Assembly (NCBI RefSeq): GCF_007754155.1
Contig: NZ_CP037423.1
Location: forward strand, 4,092,001 to 4,156,000
Direction: 5' to 3'
DNA from: Stieleria neptunia
Lineage (GTDB): Bacteria > Planctomycetota > Planctomycetia > Pirellulales > Pirellulaceae
Length of the DNA stretch: 64,000 nucleotides
In this document: positions 48,249 to 59,434 of the stretch, one piece after another
Layout: every line of letters starts with the position of its first letter
Position numbering within the stretch: the stretch's first letter is position 1
The notes under the pieces: model-generated
Seen by the model: only the letters and a program-made list of their open reading frames with translations
The model's database searches: none
Told to the model about the DNA's origin: nothing
Made by a program: the position numbers and the translations under genes

Positions 48249-49322
48249 TCACTGTTTGAGTTGATTGACGACCGCGTCACCCATCGCTTCGGTTGAGACC
48301 GACGGGCCGCCCCGGGCGATGTCGGCGGTTCGCAGTCCGGCGGCCAAGACGTCACCGACGGCCGTTTCGATGGCGACCGCTTCGGGTTCCGCATTCAAGG
48401 AATGACGCAGCAACATCGCCGCGGCCAAAATCGTCGCCAGCGGATTGGCGATGCCTTTGCCCGCGATGTCGGGGGCGGAACCATGGATCGGTTCGTACAG
48501 CCCGGGACCATCGCTGCCCAGCGAGGCACTCGGCAGCATGCCCAGCGAACCGGGCAGCATCGACGCCTCGTCGGTCAAGATGTCACCGAACATGTTGCCG
48601 GTGACGACGACATCGAAATCCGAGGGGCGATTGATCAGGTGCATCGCCATCGCATCGACCAGCACGACGTCGTATTGGACTTCGGGGAACTCTTCGGCCA
48701 TCACGCGTGCAGCGGCTTGCCGCCACAACCGACTGGGCTCCAGCACGTTCGCCTTGTCGACGCTGGTCAAACGGTTGTCGCGTCCCTTGGCGGCTTGTGC
48801 GGCCAGTCGCACGATTCGCTCGACTTCACCGACGCTGTACACCATCGCTTGGCTGGCGGTTTCATCCACCCCGGACCCGCTGCGACTGGATTCGCCGAAA
48901 TAGATTCCGCCGGTCAGCTCACGGAGAAACAGAATGTCGGTGCCTTCGATGATCTCGCGACGCAGCGGTGAGGCGTCGATCAATTGGTCGAACAACTTGA
49001 TCGGTCGCAAGTTGGCGAACAATCCGAGCTCCTTGCGAATCTTCAACAACCCCGCTTCCGGCCGCGTCTTGGCCGACGGGTCATCCCACTTGGGGCCGCC
49101 GACGGCGCCCAGCAGGATCGCATCGGAATGACGACAGGCCTGAACGGTTTCCTCCGGCAGCGGGTCGCCGGTTTCGTCGATCGCGATCCCACCGATCAGG
49201 TGCGATTGGTAAGTGAATTCGTGGCCGAAAATCTCGCCAATCGTTTCGAGAACACGTTTGGCTTGCTGCGTGATTTCGGGACCGATGCCGTCGCCGGGCA
49301 AAAGAACGATGGAGGCTTTCAA
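48249..49322 (-). CDS. leuB: 3-isopropylmalate dehydrogenase
   Basis: 357 residues, the usual LeuB length. The start must be TTG at 49322: translation upstream gives no further homology and the family N-terminus ([16 protein letters not shown]) begins right there. Visible motifs are the substrate-binding RPE-type segment, [29 protein letters not shown] and [31 protein letters not shown] (split here only for reference), with NAD-selective [14 protein letters not shown]. It oxidatively decarboxylates 3-isopropylmalate in leucine synthesis. It is 73 bases upstream of cdsA on the same strand. Confidence 0.95.
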   Translation of the reverse strand: MKASIVLLPGDGIGPEITQQAKRVLETIGEIFGHEFTYQSHLIGGIAIDETGDPLPEETVQACRHSDAILLGAVGGPKWDDPSAKTRPEAGLLKIRKELGLFANLRPIKLFDQLIDASPLRREIIEGTDILFLRELTGGIYFGESSRSGSGVDETASQAMVYSVGEVERIVRLAAQAAKGRDNRLTSVDKANVLEPSRLWRQAAARVMAEEFPEVQYDVVLVDAMAMHLINRPSDFDVVVTGNMFGDILTDEASMLPGSLGMLPSASLGSDGPGLYEPIHGSAPDIAGKGIANPLATILAAAMLLRHSLNAEPEAVAIETAVGDVLAAGLRTADIARGGPSVSTEAMGDAVVNQLKQ

Positions 49323-49581
49323 GGTTACTGGGCTGGTCTGGAGAGGAAGGGGCTGTTCAGGGAAACGCGTACTGTAGCCGAATCCGCCCGTTTTCCCCAG
49401 AGGCAAGGCGGACGAATCGGCGCCCGGAATAACCGGCTTAAACCGCAGATCCGATCCCGCGGCGCCCGCCTTGGTGTCTGTTCGCACGCGGCCGGCCGAT
49501 TTGATCGCGGCCCGGGGAAATCGCGACGCAGCTTGTTGAAGACAGGTCAATGGAGCCCGTTCTTTTACCCCCGACGCCATC

Positions 49582-50823
49582 ATGCAAGCTGGAAATCTCG
49601 GCCGATCAAGCTCGACCGGACCACTCCCCGCAACCCCGATCGTCCTCCATCCGCAGTCCGCCGGCCCGGTGGAGCAGGATTCGATCCCGGCGGGGGGAGG
49701 CATCCCGACGGCATCCGTTCGTGTCTTGCACATCGTCAACGGAGAACATTTTGCGGGGGCCGAACGCGTCCAGTCCCACCTGGGCCGCTGCTTACCAGAG
49801 TTCGCCGTCGATGCCGATTTCGCCTGCGTGAAACCGGGTAAGTTTGCCAAAACGTTGGTCGAACACGGCGGAGCCTGGGGCCGTTGTTTCCGCGCGGACA
49901 TGAAAAACCGGCTGGACGTCCGCGCCGCCTGGCGGGTTCGTCGACTGGTCCGAGAAAACGGGTACGACTTGATGCACGCCCACACGCCGCGAACGGCGAT
50001 GATCGCGTCGCTGGCGTCGCGTCTGACCGGGCTGCCGTGGGTCTATCACGTCCACAGCCCCACGGCTCGGGATTCGTCCAAGCGGTTGACCAATCACGCC
50101 AATGCCGCGGTCGAAAAACTGTCGCTGCGGGGATGCAACCACTTGATCACGGTCTCGGAGAGCTTGCGGTTGGATTGCATTCGGCGTGGTTGTCACGAAG
50201 AGGATGTCACGGTCGTGCACAACGGCGTGCCCGCGGTCTGCCCACCACGCTCGTCGACGCCGGTCGTCGGCGGACGCTGGGTGCTCGGCATGGTTGCGTT
50301 GATGCGACCGCGAAAGGGGCTGGAAATCGCCTTAGAAGCGATCGCAAAATTGCGGGACCAGCACGACGTCCGCCTTCGGATCATCGGCCCCTTCGAAACC
50401 GACGCCTACAAGGAATCGATCGAAGACCTGATCGCAGAATTGCAGATCTCGGGATTGGTCGAGCGAGTCGGCTTTACACGCAATGTTCCGGGCGAACTCG
50501 CCAAACTGGACGCGATGGTGTTGCCCAGTCTGTACGGAGAAGGGTTGCCGATGGTGGTGCTCGAATCCATGGCCGCGGGGCTTCCCGTGGTCGCCACGCG
50601 GGTCGAGGGGACGCCCGAGGCGTTGACCGATGGGGCCCAAGGATTGCTCGCCGAGCCGGGCGACGCGGAAAGTCTGGCCGAGAAAATCGAGGAGCTGATC
50701 TCGGGCGTCCACGACTGGCAACAGATGTCCGACGCCGCGATCGAGCGTCATGCCAAGGATTTCTCCGACGTCGCGATGGCAAGTCGGACGGCGGATGTCT
50801 ATCGCAAGGTGCTGGGACTCTAG
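49582..50823 (+). CDS. GT4-family glycosyltransferase, isolated
   Basis: 413 residues. A low-complexity, Pro/Ser-rich leader of about 50 residues precedes [20 protein letters not shown], the GT4 acceptor loop. [38 protein letters not shown], and [20 protein letters not shown] (E-x7-E) are present. It is encoded alone, divergent from leuB, outside the main glycan operon and probably acts in a different or shared glycolipid pathway. Its last four bases overlap the convergent Dabb-protein gene. Confidence 0.9.
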   Translation: MQAGNLGRSSSTGPLPATPIVLHPQSAGPVEQDSIPAGGGIPTASVRVLHIVNGEHFAGAERVQSHLGRCLPEFAVDADFACVKPGKFAKTLVEHGGAWGRCFRADMKNRLDVRAAWRVRRLVRENGYDLMHAHTPRTAMIASLASRLTGLPWVYHVHSPTARDSSKRLTNHANAAVEKLSLRGCNHLITVSESLRLDCIRRGCHEEDVTVVHNGVPAVCPPRSSTPVVGGRWVLGMVALMRPRKGLEIALEAIAKLRDQHDVRLRIIGPFETDAYKESIEDLIAELQISGLVERVGFTRNVPGELAKLDAMVLPSLYGEGLPMVVLESMAAGLPVVATRVEGTPEALTDGAQGLLAEPGDAESLAEKIEELISGVHDWQQMSDAAIERHAKDFSDVAMASRTADVYRKVLGL

Positions 50824-51131
50824 TCTTCCAGCAAACTGTCACAGACCTGAACCGTGGCCCAGTTCTCCTTCTGACGCTCGATGAATTCGAGGTGTCGGGG
50901 GGCCGTTTGGTACACGTCATGGGTCGCGCGATCACTAAAGATCACGTGCAGCGACACGTCAAATTTGACATTGACCGGCCGGTCCAACTCGGTGTCTCGG
51001 CGACCGACCGAAAACCCGATGACTCCGTCGTGATCATCCAGGTATTTTTGGCAGTCCGCGACCAGACTGTCGACCGCCGCCGGGCTGTTGTCTTTGAGCG
51101 TAAAAAAAACGTGGTGGGCGAGCCGAGCCAT
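50820..51131 (-). CDS. Dabb (stress-responsive alpha/beta-barrel) domain protein
   Basis: 103 residues: LAHHVFFTLKDNSPAAVDSL at the N-terminus, a central SVGRRDTELDRPVNVKFDVSL and a C-terminal YQTAPRHLEFIERQKENW match the small dimeric ferredoxin-like Dabb family. The conserved His/Phe residues that line the pocket are present. Function in bacteria is generally unclear. The gene is convergent with the preceding glycosyltransferase and divergent from ligA. Confidence 0.85.
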   Translation of the reverse strand: MARLAHHVFFTLKDNSPAAVDSLVADCQKYLDDHDGVIGFSVGRRDTELDRPVNVKFDVSLHVIFSDRATHDVYQTAPRHLEFIERQKENWATVQVCDSLLED

Positions 51132-51232
51132 GGGACAAACCTTGCAACAAGCGGGGAAGTCGGGAAATTCGTGTGGGGCCTGTATCGTAATAAAACCGCG
51201 CCCCGTGGCGAGCCCCCGAAGCGAAGCGGTAA

Positions 51233-53377
<2,145 letters not shown>

Positions 53378-53514
53378 TGCCGCCGATCCGTTGTCTGCCG
53401 GCGGGCCGGTGCGGTGGATCAAGGACGAAGATTTTCCCGTCAAAGAACGTCCGCTGGAGAGTTCAAGACGAGGCTTGTCAGGCTTGGCCGGCTTTGGCAT
53501 ACTGTCCCGCTCTT

Positions 53515-53588
53515 GGCGAGGTAGCTCAGTCGGTTAGAGCGGTGGCTTCATAAGCCATAGGTCGCTGGTTCAAGTCCAGTCCTCGCTA
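53515..53588 (+). tRNA. tRNA-Met (CAT anticodon), elongator type
   Basis: The 74-base sequence folds as a full cloverleaf: acceptor GGCGAGG with CCTCGCT (one G-U end pair), D arm GCTC/GAGC, anticodon arm GTGGC/GCCAT with loop TTCATAA, variable AGGTC, T arm GCTGG/CCAGT with TTCAAGT, and discriminator A. The CAT anticodon and a G-U first pair (not the mismatch of initiator tRNA) indicate elongator Met. A tRNA-Ile with lysidine-modified CAT is not excluded. CCA is not encoded. It stands alone after ligA. Confidence 0.93.
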
Positions 53589-53724
53589 CTTCTTTTTGCG
53601 GTCCGTTCTGTGACCGCATCATTCGGCCCCGTTTGGCGGCCGATTGTGCCGGCCCAGATTGACGGCCTTCAATCCATGGTTGGGCGATTGCTCGCCCGCG
53701 AAGACCCTCCCCTCGCTGCGCTCG

Positions 53725-53745
53725 ACCCTCCCTGGCAGGGAGGGT
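53725..53745. repeat. Perfect short inverted repeat
   Basis: ACCCTCCCT and AGGGAGGGT form a nine-base perfect stem with a three-base loop. It lies between the tRNA and a minus-strand gene and sits next to the short T-C-A-T-T-C-T-G-C-C repeats at 53791. No T-run follows, so no terminator role is claimed. Confidence 0.55.
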
Positions 53746-53790
53746 GACGATGAAGGACCCTGTTCGCTTGAGACCAACGGGACCACCCCA

Positions 53791-53815
53791 TCATTCTGCC
53801 CCGTATCATTCTGCC
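53791..53815. repeat. Two copies of a 15-base spaced repeat unit
   Basis: TCATTCTGCC occurs at 53791 and 53806, spaced 15 bases apart. The same unit recurs six times at 55577-55659 in another intergenic gap 1.8 kb away, so it is a dispersed short repeat. Too short and too closely spaced to be a CRISPR array. Confidence 0.6.
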
Positions 53816-53851
53816 ATCCAACCACGACTCCCCCATCGCTGGTCAACCCAC

Positions 53852-54136
53852 TCATCCTTCACCCTCCTGTTCTCCGTCACCCTCCCCGCTCGCCGACCTT
53901 GACGCGACGTTTCGATTCTCGTAGCAGATCGATCGCAGATACAGCCGCTCCACCTTCGCTCTGGCCCAGGGCGTTTTCCGCAGAAACTTCAGGCTTGATT
54001 TGAGGCTGGGGTCGTGTGTGAAGCAGCGAATTTGGATTCGGTTGCCCAGTTCGTCCCAGCCGTACCGTTCGACCAGCCGCTCCAGCAAGTCTGCCAGTGT
54101 GACTCCGTGCAGCGGATTGTTGGGTTGCTGGTTCAT
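53852..54136 (-). CDS. VF530 family protein
   Basis: 94 residues. [40 protein letters not shown] and [19 protein letters not shown] match the small VF530 (DUF2132) family, known structurally as a likely DNA-binding protein in Vibrio. The last 20 residues are Gly/Glu-rich and specific to this protein; at DNA level they coincide with the CCCTCCC-type low-complexity sequence common in this intergenic area, so they may be recruited repeat sequence. Confidence 0.88.
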   Translation of the reverse strand: MNQQPNNPLHGVTLADLLERLVERYGWDELGNRIQIRCFTHDPSLKSSLKFLRKTPWARAKVERLYLRSICYENRNVASRSASGEGDGEQEGEG

Positions 54137-54275
54137 GGTGATCGCGGGGCGGGAGCCGGCAAGGCGCAGAAAGATTGGGTTCGGGTGATGTCGGAATCAA
54201 TGGTATGCTCGGGTTCGTGTCGTTGGATAGCCCACCAGCCGGCTGCGGTGTTGCAAGAGGGAGAGACCAGGGAAC

Positions 54276-54872
54276 GTGACGTTGGCACCTGAAACAGACC
54301 GTTGGTTGACCGTTCCCAACGTGATCACCACGGCCCGCATTTTGGGCTCACCGGCGCTGGTCCCGTTGGCGATCGCCCAGCAGATGACGTGGCTGGCCGC
54401 CCTGGCGATCTTTCTGGTTTTCACCGAATGGTTGGACGGATTTCTGGCCCGGCGCTCCCACGTCACTTCCGCCGTCGGCGCGCGTCTGGACACGGTCGCG
54501 GATGCCGTGTTCTACCTGTCCGTGCTGGCCGCGCTGATCGCGTACCAGCCGGACCAGGTCGCCAAAGAGAAGGTTTGGATGCTGGTGGCCATCGCGAGTT
54601 ACGCGTTGAGTTGGCTGACGTGTCTGGTCAAGTTTCGACGGCTGCCCAGTTACCACACTTGGGCCGCGAAGGGGGTTTGGTTGATCATCATCCCCGGCAC
54701 GGTCCTTTGGCTCGCCGGCGTCACCCCCTGGGGCGTCCGCATTGCAATGGTTTGCGTCACGCTGGCCAACATCGAAGCCATCGCGATCACGTGGGTCTTG
54801 CGTGAGTGCAAAGTGGACGTCCCTTCGTTCTGGCACGCACGAAGAATCAGGCGGCAGTCTGCGGTTGAGTGA
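54276..54872 (+). CDS. CDP-alcohol phosphatidyltransferase family protein
   Basis: 198 residues from a GTG with an AGGGA stretch just upstream. Four or more membrane helices surround the family motif D-G-x2-A-R-x8-G-x3-D-x3-D (Asp54-Gly55 ... Arg59 ... Gly68 ... Asp72 ... Asp76). The first conserved Asp of the fuller D-x2-D-G form is Glu51 here. The family transfers a phosphoalcohol from a CDP-alcohol in the inner membrane; PgsA-like or CLS-like use cannot be separated. With cdsA in the window it would consume CDP-diacylglycerol. Confidence 0.82.
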   Translation: MTLAPETDRWLTVPNVITTARILGSPALVPLAIAQQMTWLAALAIFLVFTEWLDGFLARRSHVTSAVGARLDTVADAVFYLSVLAALIAYQPDQVAKEKVWMLVAIASYALSWLTCLVKFRRLPSYHTWAAKGVWLIIIPGTVLWLAGVTPWGVRIAMVCVTLANIEAIAITWVLRECKVDVPSFWHARRIRRQSAVE

Positions 54873-55006
54873 AGCGGGGGCACGCGACATGCAGATGGGT
54901 GACAAGAAAGGGTGTAATCCGCAATGACAGGACCAGAGCCGGCATGCCAACGTTTACAATCAGGCATGGCTGTGCTGTCATTCAACTCCGGTGGAGGACC
55001 CGTTCG

Positions 55007-55465
55007 ATGCGAAGTTTACTGTTGGGACTGTTGGTGGTCGGCGTCGCTTTACCGTTCGCCGCAAACGCTGAGGATGCCCAAGACCAAGCCATCAAGAAGG
55101 ATCGCAAGAAACTCCAGGGCACCTGGCAAGTCACCTCACTGGTGATCGCCGGCAACCGAGCAAAAGACGAAGACGCAAAAAAATTCACGGTCGTCAATGG
55201 CGACGATGGCACCTGGAGCGTGCGTTCGGAAGGGAAAGAGTCGAGCAAAGGCACAAGTACGATCTCGCCGACGGTCAAACCCAAGACCATCGACTTCACC
55301 GCGACCGAGGGCGGGGCCAGCGGCGATCAATTTGTCGGAATCTATCAACTCGGCAAAAACAAGCGAAAACTCTGTTTCGTGCGTAGCGACAAAGAGCGGC
55401 CAACCGAGTTCACGTCGACAACCGAGAATCAAAACATCCTGGTGACGTACGAGCGAATCAAGTAG
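55007..55465 (+). CDS. TIGR03067 family secreted protein
   Basis: 152 residues from the ATG at 55007. A signal peptide (MRSLLLGLLVVGVALPFAANA) precedes a lipocalin-like small beta domain: KLQGTWQVTSLVIAGNRA, a central TISPTVKPKTIDFTATEG strand pair, and GIYQLGKNKRKLCFV. This is the TIGR03067 pattern seen many times in planctomycete genomes. Function unknown. The upstream open frame starting at 54869 only gives non-signal residues and overlaps the preceding gene. Confidence 0.8.
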   Translation: MRSLLLGLLVVGVALPFAANAEDAQDQAIKKDRKKLQGTWQVTSLVIAGNRAKDEDAKKFTVVNGDDGTWSVRSEGKESSKGTSTISPTVKPKTIDFTATEGGASGDQFVGIYQLGKNKRKLCFVRSDKERPTEFTSTTENQNILVTYERIK

Positions 55466-55576
55466 CGGTCCGTCTCGCGTTCTTGTCATGCATCACCCGG
55501 GTAGGCGACGCATGAGATTGATCATGTTGAGATGGGAGGCAGAGCCTGGGAACAAGTACAGCAGCCAGTCGTCTTA

Positions 55577-55659
55577 TCGTTTTGTCCCTATCATTCTGCC
55601 CCCTATCATTCTGCCATCCATCATTCTGCCATTTATCGTTTTGCCCCCATCGTTTTGCC
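55577..55659. repeat. Short tandem array with 14-15-base period
   Basis: Six units of the form TATC[A/G]TT[T/C]TGCC follow one another at 55577, 55591, 55606, 55621, 55636 and 55650. The unit also occurs twice at 53791-53815. Because the array lies between two convergent genes it has no reading frame; it could be a spreading short repeat. Confidence 0.7.
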
Positions 55660-55680
55660 TTCGTCCTCCCGACCGCCGCC

Positions 55681-57768
55681 TCAAGGCTTCCATCGTTCGT
55701 CAAAAAATCCCGCCGCTTGCACCTTGCCGGGATCTCGCATCGTCGCCCCCGCTTCGATATCGAGGATCGCCCAGTCGGGCAACTTGGGCGTTTGCCGGGC
55801 ATTGTTCAGGTAGTCGTATTCACGAAACGTGAACCCGCTGTTGAGAACGATGTAGCGGTCGGAGTTCAGCGGATTCGGATAGACCATCGCCACCGCGTGA
55901 GCCTTGCGGGAATAGCTCTTTGACCCCAGTCGGATCGTGTCTCCGTTCCATGCAACGGGCAGCGCGTCCGCAAGCCTGGCGATGACAGAATTGGATTGCG
56001 GATCGCCGAACAGGACCAGGTTGTGGTTCTGAATCTGTTCCTTCGTCAGCTCGCGATCCACCACGCGTTGAACGTCTCCGCGAAAGTGCTTTCGCCAATG
56101 CAATTGCGCATGTTCGGCTTCGGCAGCCACCCAGGCTTGCAGGGCGGGATCATCGGATTCATTGGAGGGAAGGACAAACAGAAAGGAGTCCATGAAGGCG
56201 TCGTCGATCGGGCCTTGCAACCCCGGTCGTTTCCGCAGGTCGGCCTGGTTGATTTCGTCGGTTTGCCAACGTCCGTCGCGAAGGACGAACTCGGCGTTCC
56301 AAGATCGATCGGATCGCACCGCTGGCGTTTCGCATTCGGATCCATCGATCACGACGATCGGCCGCTCGGGCAGATGTCCCGGCCACTGTCCGGGGCCAAA
56401 GTCCAACCGCAGGTGCGTCACGTTGGTGGTCTTCACCTCGATCCGAGTGTGCCCCTCCGCGTCGATCCGATTCGCCCGAACGCGCGCCGTTTCCCAATGT
56501 TTTTTCAAACCCTCAATTGCGACCCAATGCATGCGGTTGTACCGCAAGGTCTGCGTCGTCAGATCGATCGAGCGTGGCACCGTTGGCCGGACCGATGCTG
56601 CCAACGCATCCATCCGAGCTTCGATTTCGACCTTGGAGTCCTCATGAATTTTGTGCGCGGTTTGTGGGCCGATGACGTGCACCAAATCGATTTCATGTTC
56701 GGCCAATGACGCCTCCATCACATCAGCGGCTTGCTTCTGTCGATCGATCTCTCCGCTGTAGGCGACAGTCGGACAGTGCACCAGATTGCGTGACCAATGG
56801 GGGCAATCGTACAGCCGCCATAGTGTCCGTTGGTAATCCGGCGTCGACGTAAGATCCTCTCCTTGAAACGACTTCAGGAACTCAGGCGTTTCGGAAAATC
56901 CCGCGCCGGGATTGGCGGCAAAAAAGCGATCGGCGTAGTGGGTCGCGAACTGCCAACATGCCGCGCCGCCCATGGAAAAACCCCGTACGCTGGTCCGTGT
57001 CCGGTCGAGGGGCAAGTGGTCGCGGACGTGTTCCAACGCTTCCAGCACGTCGATTTCGCCGGCAAATTTGAACGCGTTGCTGTAGCGACCATACGGATGC
57101 AGCACAAACGTATCGGCGGGCGTATACTGGCCGGCCGACGTTCGCCCCTTGGCGAGGAAACTGACTTCGCTAAGTGTTTCGCCACGCCCGTGAAACCAGA
57201 GGTCCAATCGTCGCGGCCGCGAGTCACCGTGTGTGAATCCGGCAGGGACGACGATGGCGTAGGGCTGGTACGATCGGTCGATCTTGGATTGGTAGCCGCC
57301 GATGATCAACTGCTGGCTCTCTCCATCACCGATCCCCACCACACGACTCCACCGAGGCGTCACGCCGGCCACCTCGATCCGTCGCGTTGCCTCTTCCAGC
57401 AACGCGACCGCGGCATCGAAATCCCGCGGTTGATAGAATTGTTTGAATTCCAACGCAAGTTCGACCGCGCGGGGAAACACCAAGATTTCTGGTGTCAACT
57501 GCGTCAGTGCCTGGAGCGTTTGCTGATGCGGTGCCCGCTGCCATTTGTTTCCCGACTGAGTTTTGTCTTCGGCCTGTCGGAGCAATTCACCCCAAGCCCG
57601 GCGGACGTTCTGGCAACCCTCGACCAATTGTCGCGATTGTGCGTCATCCAGATCGACGCCCAACGGTGGAATCGGCCGGACCGAGTCCGCACGATTATCG
57701 GCGGGCCCGTCGGCGGAAGCGAGCGGTGCGAAACAAAGACAAATGGCGACCAGGAACGGAAACTTCAC
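55681..57768 (-). CDS. Secreted alpha/beta-hydrolase (prolyl-oligopeptidase-like)
   Basis: 695 residues from the GTG at 57768, which starts a signal peptide (VKFPFLVAICLCFAPLASA); the longer frame from 57867 is not needed. A helical region of about 150 residues precedes the hydrolase: LDLWFHGRGETLSE (oxyanion/HG), GFSMGG with nucleophile Ser265, SGEIDRQKQAAD (Asp) and GPQTAHKIH (His). A 300-residue C-terminal part continues with beta-rich sequence. It resembles planctomycete esterase/peptidase-like enzymes; the substrate is unknown. Confidence 0.75.
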   Translation of the reverse strand: MKFPFLVAICLCFAPLASADGPADNRADSVRPIPPLGVDLDDAQSRQLVEGCQNVRRAWGELLRQAEDKTQSGNKWQRAPHQQTLQALTQLTPEILVFPRAVELALEFKQFYQPRDFDAAVALLEEATRRIEVAGVTPRWSRVVGIGDGESQQLIIGGYQSKIDRSYQPYAIVVPAGFTHGDSRPRRLDLWFHGRGETLSEVSFLAKGRTSAGQYTPADTFVLHPYGRYSNAFKFAGEIDVLEALEHVRDHLPLDRTRTSVRGFSMGGAACWQFATHYADRFFAANPGAGFSETPEFLKSFQGEDLTSTPDYQRTLWRLYDCPHWSRNLVHCPTVAYSGEIDRQKQAADVMEASLAEHEIDLVHVIGPQTAHKIHEDSKVEIEARMDALAASVRPTVPRSIDLTTQTLRYNRMHWVAIEGLKKHWETARVRANRIDAEGHTRIEVKTTNVTHLRLDFGPGQWPGHLPERPIVVIDGSECETPAVRSDRSWNAEFVLRDGRWQTDEINQADLRKRPGLQGPIDDAFMDSFLFVLPSNESDDPALQAWVAAEAEHAQLHWRKHFRGDVQRVVDRELTKEQIQNHNLVLFGDPQSNSVIARLADALPVAWNGDTIRLGSKSYSRKAHAVAMVYPNPLNSDRYIVLNSGFTFREYDYLNNARQTPKLPDWAILDIEAGATMRDPGKVQAAGFFDERWKP

Positions 57769-57939
57769 GGAGAGACCTTGGGGGGGAGGGCGGTACGGAG
57801 GGGACGCAAAGTCTAACCGGTCGGGCGCGGCAGGGGAAAGTTTCAGCTGCGAAGTTCCGAATTTCAAATCGGCGGGTTGTCACGCATTTTCGGTCGATCC
57901 ATCGGATTGAAACCGGCTTGAAAGACCAGACGGCTCGGG
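57769..57939 (+). other. Gap upstream of the hydrolase (first part)
   Basis: No gene was found. With the adjoining repeat (57940-58042) the gene-free space totals 359 bases to the YdcF-like gene. The minus-strand hydrolase and plus-strand YdcF-like gene diverge here, so both promoters should be in it; no convincing -35/-10 was seen. Confidence 0.4.
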
Positions 57940-58042
57940 GGCTGTCGATTTAGTGAGCCGTGACGCGTAAGCGGCCGGGCATTCCGGCGCCCGCCCGAGG
58001 CCTTACGGCCAGCGGCTCACCATTGAGTCAGCAGATCCCGAC
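57940..58042. repeat. Dispersed palindromic repeat, copy 2
   Basis: Copy of the element at 31941-32045 with the same boundaries (GGGCTGTCGATTT ... CAGCAGATCCCGAC). The two copies differ mostly in the loop (CATTCCGGCGCCCGCCC here, GCACTGCGACGCGGCCC there), while the arms are conserved, including the TGAGCC and GGCTCA ends. Conserved arms with a varying loop suggest that the hairpin itself is kept. Confidence 0.85.
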
Positions 58043-58127
58043 AAAATCGGCAACCCGCTCGCGCCGTTCCGCTTAACACCTTAAATGGGGTGGGTGCTCC
58101 ATCGTTGGCGGTGGCTACAATGGTCGC

Positions 58128-58748
58128 ATGGTTGATGTTGCGAAAAAATGGCGGCGGCGGTTTTGGCTGATTCTGATCGCCTGGGCTGTCGTTACGTTTG
58201 CGTCTTCGTTCGCATCCGTGCGTGGTGTGCTGATCCAGCCCCTGTATGTCCACGACGGCGATGCGCGGGGCGAGATCGCGTACGTGATGGCCGACGGGCC
58301 CGCGTATTGGGAGCGGCTGTTTGCGGCGTCGGATCTCTACCATTGGCATCGCGTGGAGCAGATTTATGTGCTCGAGGAGTTGAGATCGTCGAGCTACAAC
58401 TTCGTCCGCCGGCAAAACGACACGCGGCTGCAACGGGCGATCGACTATTTGGCAATGCGAGGCGTCCCGGCAGACGTGATTCACAGTGTTCCGGTCCAGC
58501 CCAACGTTTGGCTGGGTTCGCGGAGTGAAGCGGCGGGCGTTGCCAATCTGCCTCGCCAGTTCACCCGCATCGTCGTGGTGACGTCGCCGCCCCACACCCG
58601 ACGCAGCAAGCTGTGTTTTCAACGGGAGTTCGGTGCGGATGCGGAAATATCGGTTTACTCGGCGACCAGCCCCGGTCAGAGTGTTGAAACGCATTTCCCA
58701 ATCTGGCTGGAGTATGTCAAACTGGTGGTGTATTGGGTTTGGGCGTGA
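58128..58748 (+). CDS. YdcF/ElyC-like (DUF218) membrane-anchored protein
   Basis: 206 residues with an N-terminal membrane helix (FWLILIAWAVVTFASSFASV). The order MADGPAYWERLFAASDLY, YLAMRGVPADVIHSVP and VVTSPPHTRRSKLCFQREF corresponds to DUF218 blocks, where GVP and VTSxxHxxRA are the usual hallmarks. The first block lacks the usual GGG. Relatives act on envelope glycolipid or peptidoglycan metabolism; the substrate here is unknown. Confidence 0.7.
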   Translation: MVDVAKKWRRRFWLILIAWAVVTFASSFASVRGVLIQPLYVHDGDARGEIAYVMADGPAYWERLFAASDLYHWHRVEQIYVLEELRSSSYNFVRRQNDTRLQRAIDYLAMRGVPADVIHSVPVQPNVWLGSRSEAAGVANLPRQFTRIVVVTSPPHTRRSKLCFQREFGADAEISVYSATSPGQSVETHFPIWLEYVKLVVYWVWA

Positions 58749-58806
58749 TGCCGAGCATGCGCAGCGTGCACGTCATCGATTCCACTTGTAACTTGGGTAA
58801 CTGAAC

Positions 58807-59250
58807 ATGAAGGTTTTGAAACCATTGATCGGTGTCGCGCTGGTCGCGTTGCTGGCGGTTTGTGTGGCCGGCCAACTGAGCGCCCAAACGGGACCGTCTG
58901 AAAAGGCGGATTCGAAGGCGTCAAAATCGGCCGATCAAATTCCTCGTGCGGCGCTGCTGACCGAACGGGGACGACAGCTGGCCGAAGAGCTTCGGATGCT
59001 CAAACGCAGCCGCGACTCGATGGGGTCCAAACACCCGACACTTCCCTTGGTCAACAAAAAGATCGAAGCGATCGAGGAACAACTTGAGGCATGGGAACCG
59101 GCCGTGGGCGCACCGCCGCCGAATCCGTTTCATCCGCAACAAGAAGCCAAGCCGCAGATGAATGATTATGACCTCAGGCAAATCGTGATTCGATTGACGA
59201 AACGCGTGGAGTTGCTGGAGAAACGGGTGGCGGAGTTGGAAGGGAAGTGA
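58807..59250 (+). CDS. Secreted coiled-coil protein of unknown function
   Basis: 147 residues: a signal peptide (MKVLKPLIGVALVALLAVCV...), a Lys/Ser linker, helix-rich segments (about 48-92 and 120-147) with heptad-like Leu spacing, and a Pro-rich stretch APPPNPFHPQQ between them. No family is recognised. Likely a small periplasmic or outer-membrane-facing coiled coil. Confidence 0.6.
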   Translation: MKVLKPLIGVALVALLAVCVAGQLSAQTGPSEKADSKASKSADQIPRAALLTERGRQLAEELRMLKRSRDSMGSKHPTLPLVNKKIEAIEEQLEAWEPAVGAPPPNPFHPQQEAKPQMNDYDLRQIVIRLTKRVELLEKRVAELEGK

Positions 59251-59251
59251 G

Positions 59252-59296
59252 GGAGACAAGGAGACAAGGAGACAAGGAGACAAGGAGACAAGGAGA
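59252..59296. repeat. Octanucleotide tandem repeat
   Basis: GGAGACAA is repeated five full times followed by a partial copy, directly after the coiled-coil gene stop. The 8-base period and purine richness make it prone to slippage, but it is non-coding, so phase variation of a protein is not implied. Confidence 0.9.
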
Positions 59297-59340
59297 GTGG
59301 GAGAGTGGGGCAGTGCAGCGGGGGGCGTGTGCGCGGGGGA

Positions 59341-59400
59341 AGTGGGACAGGCTTCCAGTCTGTCGGTGTTGGGAATGACAGGCTGGAAGCCTATCCCACT
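59341..59400. repeat. Dispersed inverted repeat
   Basis: Arms 59341-59364 and 59377-59400 are 24 bases and pair with two exceptions (core CAGGCTTCCAGTCTGTC against GACAGGCTGGAAGCCT). The right arm recurs at 61801-61824 in the TolQ/ExbD gap, which marks the two as one repeat family. It lies between convergent genes. Confidence 0.85.
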
Positions 59401-59434
59401 CTAGAACAGACGCGCCACGTGCTGGCATCGTCGG

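Noticed and set aside
53515..53588. tRNA as an integration site of a mobile element
   Set aside because: No integrase gene or direct repeat of the tRNA end was seen in the flanking sequence.
53597..53618. Terminator of the tRNA gene
   Set aside because: TGCGGTC and GACCGCA form a small hairpin, but no T-run follows it.
55577..55659. CRISPR array
   Set aside because: Unit and spacing (14-15 bases) are far below CRISPR repeat and spacer sizes and no cas gene is near.
59252..59296. Phase-variable coding repeat
   Set aside because: The GGAGACAA units lie after the stop codon and are not within a reading frame.
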